Positions 5,941 through 7,845 of a stretch of 7,845 nucleotides of DNA are shown in pieces. Each line of letters begins with the position of its first letter. Position 1 is the first letter of the stretch. The translations under genes were made by a program, and so were the position numbers. The stretch is from Candidatus Bathyarchaeota archaeon (GTDB taxonomy: Archaea; Thermoproteota; Bathyarchaeia; RBG-16-48-13; GCA-020355125). The notes under the pieces are model-generated. The model saw only the letters and a program-made list of their open reading frames with translations. It did not search any database and was not told where the DNA came from. Location of the stretch: the NCBI GenBank assembly GCA_030607815.1, contig JAUWJG010000037.1, positions 1 through 7,845 of the forward strand. Reading direction: 5' to 3'.

Positions 5941-6735
5941 TTATCTTCTTCCATTTTCCATTTGAATAAATTTTTCAATCACTTCATTAATCTTCTTAGG
6001 AGTTTCTCTCGGTGTTGAATGACCCGCCCCCTCAATTATCGCTAAATATGTATTACGAATCTTTTTTTCAAAGTACTTGGCTTGACTAAGTGGAATAAAT
6101 GATTCACTGCCCTGAATAATACAAGTAGGTACAGTGATACTAGCCAGTTCTTGAGATACATTAAATGTCTTTATAGCTGAATAACAAGACTTCACTACAT
6201 ATTTCGGATTTTTAAGAACTTTTTCCAACGTTTTTTCAAGTATTACCTTAGGATAATTTTTTCGAAATATTCGCTTGAGATAATATCTCATGAATGATTC
6301 ATATGAAATAGAAAATGCTATTTGAGAAATAAAAAATAACATTTTCCTTCTTATTGAAAACGATGATTTCGCTAAAGTATCTATTAATATAAGTTTTTCA
6401 ACTTTTTCTTGATGATCCAGAGTAAATTGAAGAGCGATCATTCCACCCATTGAGTGACCAACCAATATCGCTTTTGTAACTCCCAGTTTGTCCATAAAAG
6501 ACTCAAGGTCCTCAGAAAACTTTTTTATAGAATATTCCTCACGTGGCTTGTCTGATTTCCCGTGGCCTCTCAAATCGAGAACGATTATCCGTCTCTTATC
6601 TTTTAATTTTTTAACTTGGTTTCTCCAAAATTCGCTACTGCTTATCCATCCATGAATAAAAATGAAAGGAACTTGACCTTTTTGTCCATAATCATTATAG
6701 TAAAGATTTATTCCGTCTATTTTACTAAATGCCAT
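5941..6735 (-). CDS. Alpha/beta-hydrolase fold protein (264 aa)
   Basis: This is a classic soluble alpha/beta hydrolase. Visible features: the oxyanion-hole segment FIHGWISSSEFW (26-37), the strand-and-turn VLDLRGHGKSDKP (52-64), the nucleophile elbow VGHSMGGM (92-99) with Ser95, and catalytic His239 in EGAGHSTP (235-242). A helical cap of about 121-200 is rich in Phe, Arg and Lys. The acid is unusual: the normal G-x-x-D-x-x-x-P loop reads GSESFIP (209-215), one residue shorter, with Ser212 where Asp is expected and Glu211 beside it. Glu211 may serve as the acid, or the acid may lie elsewhere. There is no signal peptide. The start is ATG, with AAGGAT seven bases upstream (6742-6747). Substrate cannot be read from this sequence; esters or related small molecules are typical of the fold. 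It is well separated from both neighbours, so it is probably transcribed alone. Confidence 0.9.
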   Translation of the reverse strand: MAFSKIDGINLYYNDYGQKGQVPFIFIHGWISSSEFWRNQVKKLKDKRRIIVLDLRGHGKSDKPREEYSIKKFSEDLESFMDKLGVTKAILVGHSMGGMIALQFTLDHQEKVEKLILIDTLAKSSFSIRRKMLFFISQIAFSISYESFMRYYLKRIFRKNYPKVILEKTLEKVLKNPKYVVKSCYSAIKTFNVSQELASITVPTCIIQGSESFIPLSQAKYFEKKIRNTYLAIIEGAGHSTPRETPKKINEVIEKFIQMENGRR

Positions 6736-6822
6736 CTTAAAATCCTTAATATTTTTTTTAAACTACTTGTACTTTTTGCGTTTTTGAGGTGTGCTATAAA
6801 TGTTTGGTTACATACATAAAAT

Positions 6823-6912
6823 TTAAAAAAAATTGATTTGTAAAAGATGGCTATATTAGTCTCAAAAGTTGTAAGGGAAGCGTTAAGGAAATATCTGAAA
6901 AATCATTCTTAA
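6823..6912 (+). pseudogene. Remnant of a ribbon-helix-helix (CopG-like) regulator
   Basis: Two frames on the plus strand together spell the C-terminal half of a ribbon-helix-helix protein. Bases 6823-6840 give LKKIDL, then a TAA at 6841. The neighbouring frame from 6840 gives VKDGYIS. The first frame resumes at 6862 as SKVVREALRKYLKNHS, ending in TAA at 6912. The typical family sequence runs 'kkIDeLVkdGyysSRSeVVREALRkyL', so the order and spacing fit, with at least two frame changes and an in-frame stop. The N-terminal beta-strand is not recognisable upstream, where stops occur in all frames. An ATG at 6847 would give only a 21-residue peptide. I read this as a broken antitoxin- or regulator-type gene. 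No toxin partner is visible nearby. Sequencing or assembly error could also produce the frame changes. Confidence 0.45.
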
Positions 6913-6977
6913 TTCAATCATATATTTCTAATAAATTAATGTAATTAGAAAAAAGAAAGATTTTACGAGAGATGTCT

Positions 6978-7076
6978 TCACTTCCCTGTAGATTCACTAT
7001 TTCCCACTTTAGTTTTTATCCCAATTTTTTTAAGTAATAAAAACTTTCCCAATATGAAGACTATCGGATCTCTCAT
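6978..7076 (-). CDS. Possible 32-residue protein, unknown
   Basis: The minus-strand ATG at 7076 opens a 32-codon frame ending in TGA at 6978. The frame is actually open for a further 19 codons upstream, to a TAG, without another ATG. The peptide begins MRDPIVFILGKFLLLKKIGI and ends hydrophilic, so it has one short hydrophobic, possibly membrane-active stretch followed by a basic segment. Codon choice (AGA, ATA, GGA, AAG) is like that of the surrounding genes. There is no clear Shine-Dalgarno. It lies 84 bases downstream of the CBS gene on the same strand and could be transcribed with it. I recognise no family, and chance is a real alternative at this length. Confidence 0.25.
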   Translation of the reverse strand: MRDPIVFILGKFLLLKKIGIKTKVGNSESTGK

Positions 7077-7160
7077 CGTAGAATTTATATAATTTATGAT
7101 AATGCTAAATTGAAGAATATTAAACTGATATGGCTAGGAAGGCGCAAATGAGATGTTTAA

Positions 7161-7598
7161 TTAGATTCCTAGCGGTGCACTCCACCGGATGATATCCCTA
7201 ACCGATCGATCCACATATTCTCCACATCGTTGAGCAATAATATTTGCTGTGATAATTCCATATATAACATCGTCTCTAACCACACCTAACCTGCTCACAT
7301 TGCGTTCTCTCATCAAACTTGAAGCCTTTAATAAATCATCATCAGGATCAACAGTTACCAAAGGTGTTGACATGATCTCTGCAACACTTGTTTTTGATGG
7401 ATCAAGCTTTTTTGCAACAACCTTATTTACAATATCTATATTTGCAATAATTCCTATAGGCTTCCCCTTTATCAGGCAGATTACATAACCTTCTTTTTTC
7501 TCATCAACTGACATAGCTATCGCTGCTTCTATAACTTTTACATCACAATCAATAGTGTTAACTTTTTTTGTCATGTAATCTTTTACTTGATAAGACAT
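7161..7598 (-). CDS. Protein with two CBS domains (145 aa)
   Basis: The protein consists almost entirely of a tandem CBS pair (a Bateman module). CBS1 is about 8-64: DYMTKKVNTIDCDV, then GYVICLIKGKPIGIIANIDI. CBS2 is about 75-130: IMSTPLVTVDPDDDLLKASS, then VSRLGVVRDDVIYGIITANI. CBS pairs bind adenine nucleotides such as AMP, ATP or SAM, and usually act as regulatory sensors. With no attached catalytic domain, this one probably acts on a partner protein. The partner cannot be identified here. The length is typical of stand-alone archaeal CBS proteins. Translation starts at the ATG at 7598; AAGGTGAG lies 11 bases upstream (7610-7617), which is a rather long spacing. The stop is TAA at 7161. 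The protein is soluble and cytosolic. It is transcribed toward the hydrolase gene but is separated from it by 425 bases. Confidence 0.92.
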   Translation of the reverse strand: MSYQVKDYMTKKVNTIDCDVKVIEAAIAMSVDEKKEGYVICLIKGKPIGIIANIDIVNKVVAKKLDPSKTSVAEIMSTPLVTVDPDDDLLKASSLMRERNVSRLGVVRDDVIYGIITANIIAQRCGEYVDRSVRDIIRWSAPLGI

Positions 7599-7641
7599 TA
7601 TTACTCACTCTCACCTTACAAATCAATAAAATACTTTACAG

Positions 7642-7652
7642 AATTATAATAA
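7642..7652 (-). promoter_or_regulatory. Candidate TATA element of the CBS gene
   Basis: The minus strand reads CTTATTATAAT here. A start about 26 bases downstream would fall near 7620 and give a leader of roughly 20 bases containing AAGGTGAG. This is inferred from spacing only. Confidence 0.35.
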
Positions 7653-7814
7653 GAATAATTCCTGCACATAATTAAACATTACCGTATCTTTTTTCAACTA
7701 AACAAGAAAGAATAATCCAGAGCTTGACATATACTTGAAAAGAATTATTTTAATACATAAACTTTTTTTCATAAATGTTAAACTCTGAAAATTACGTTAT
7801 CCTCACGTAAAATA

Positions 7815-7829
7815 TTTATAATATTTAAG
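7815..7829 (+). promoter_or_regulatory. TATA-like promoter at the right edge, pointing out of the window
   Basis: TTTATAATATTTAAG is a good archaeal TATA match on the plus strand. A transcript would begin around 7840-7850, at or past the edge. A GTG at 7840-7842 could be a leaderless start, but too little sequence follows to judge. The ATG at 7838 is followed at once by TGA. Confidence 0.35.
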
Positions 7830-7845
7830 CAAAAAAAATGTGATC

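Larger units (their letters stand above)
6736..7160. other. 425-base intergenic region between the hydrolase and CBS genes
   Basis: The hydrolase promoter is expected at the left end; TTTAAAAAAAATATT on the minus strand (6749-6763) is a possible TATA element. The rest contains the two candidates listed separately: a plus-strand ribbon-helix-helix remnant at 6823-6912, and a 32-codon minus-strand open frame at 6978-7076. Nothing else structured is visible. Confidence 0.5.

Noticed and set aside
6616..6819. 67-codon plus-strand frame overlapping the hydrolase start
   Set aside because: It is antisense to the conserved hydrolase N-terminus and runs on into AT-rich spacer; composition is typical of a shadow.
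7249..7488. 79-codon plus-strand frame inside the CBS gene
   Set aside because: It is antisense to a well-supported tandem CBS protein.
1..7845. CRISPR array, tRNA, rRNA, insertion sequence or terminal repeats
   Set aside because: No regularly spaced direct repeats, tRNA T-loop or cloverleaf pattern, transposase motifs or matching inverted ends were seen on either strand.

Overview
The window looks like a chromosomal segment of an anaerobic, AT-rich archaeon. Three things point to archaea: an archaeal-type acetyl-CoA synthase (CODH/ACS beta subunit) tail at the left edge, a tryptophanyl-tRNA synthetase and PRPP synthetase of archaeal type, and promoter-like TATA elements about 25-27 bases upstream of genes, some of which appear leaderless. 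Both GTG and TTG start codons are supported by good Shine-Dalgarno sequences. An uncultured acetogenic or methanogen-related lineage such as Bathyarchaeia would fit, but the sequence alone does not settle the phylum.

Layout, left to right: the 3' end of the acetyl-CoA synthase gene (1-446, +); a small cupin (585-926, -); a 61-residue CooT-family nickel-binding protein (1076-1261, +), divergent from the cupin; a B12-binding-type radical SAM protein (1371-2813, -); a 368-base divergent intergenic region; a divergent PRPP synthetase (3182-4114, +); tryptophanyl-tRNA synthetase (4407-5528, + with a TTG start); a 412-base gene-poor gap; an alpha/beta hydrolase (5941-6735, -); a 425-base gap with a likely ribbon-helix-helix gene remnant and a possible 32-codon gene; a two-CBS-domain protein (7161-7598, -); and a promoter-like end.

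Most genes are separately transcribed housekeeping or small regulatory genes with large spacers, so no operon is evident. The one suggestive functional link is the nickel theme on the left: acetyl-CoA synthase carries the Ni-Ni-[4Fe-4S] A-cluster, and CooT proteins bind nickel for CODH-type enzymes.

No CRISPR array, tRNA, rRNA, insertion sequence or defence system is visible. I did not find a convincing new multi-gene system. The most useful second-look items are the Cys-Ser-Cys variant of the A-cluster motif, the CooT/ACS proximity, the decayed ribbon-helix-helix gene, two cryptic small open frames, and motif deviations in the PRPP synthetase, TrpRS and hydrolase.
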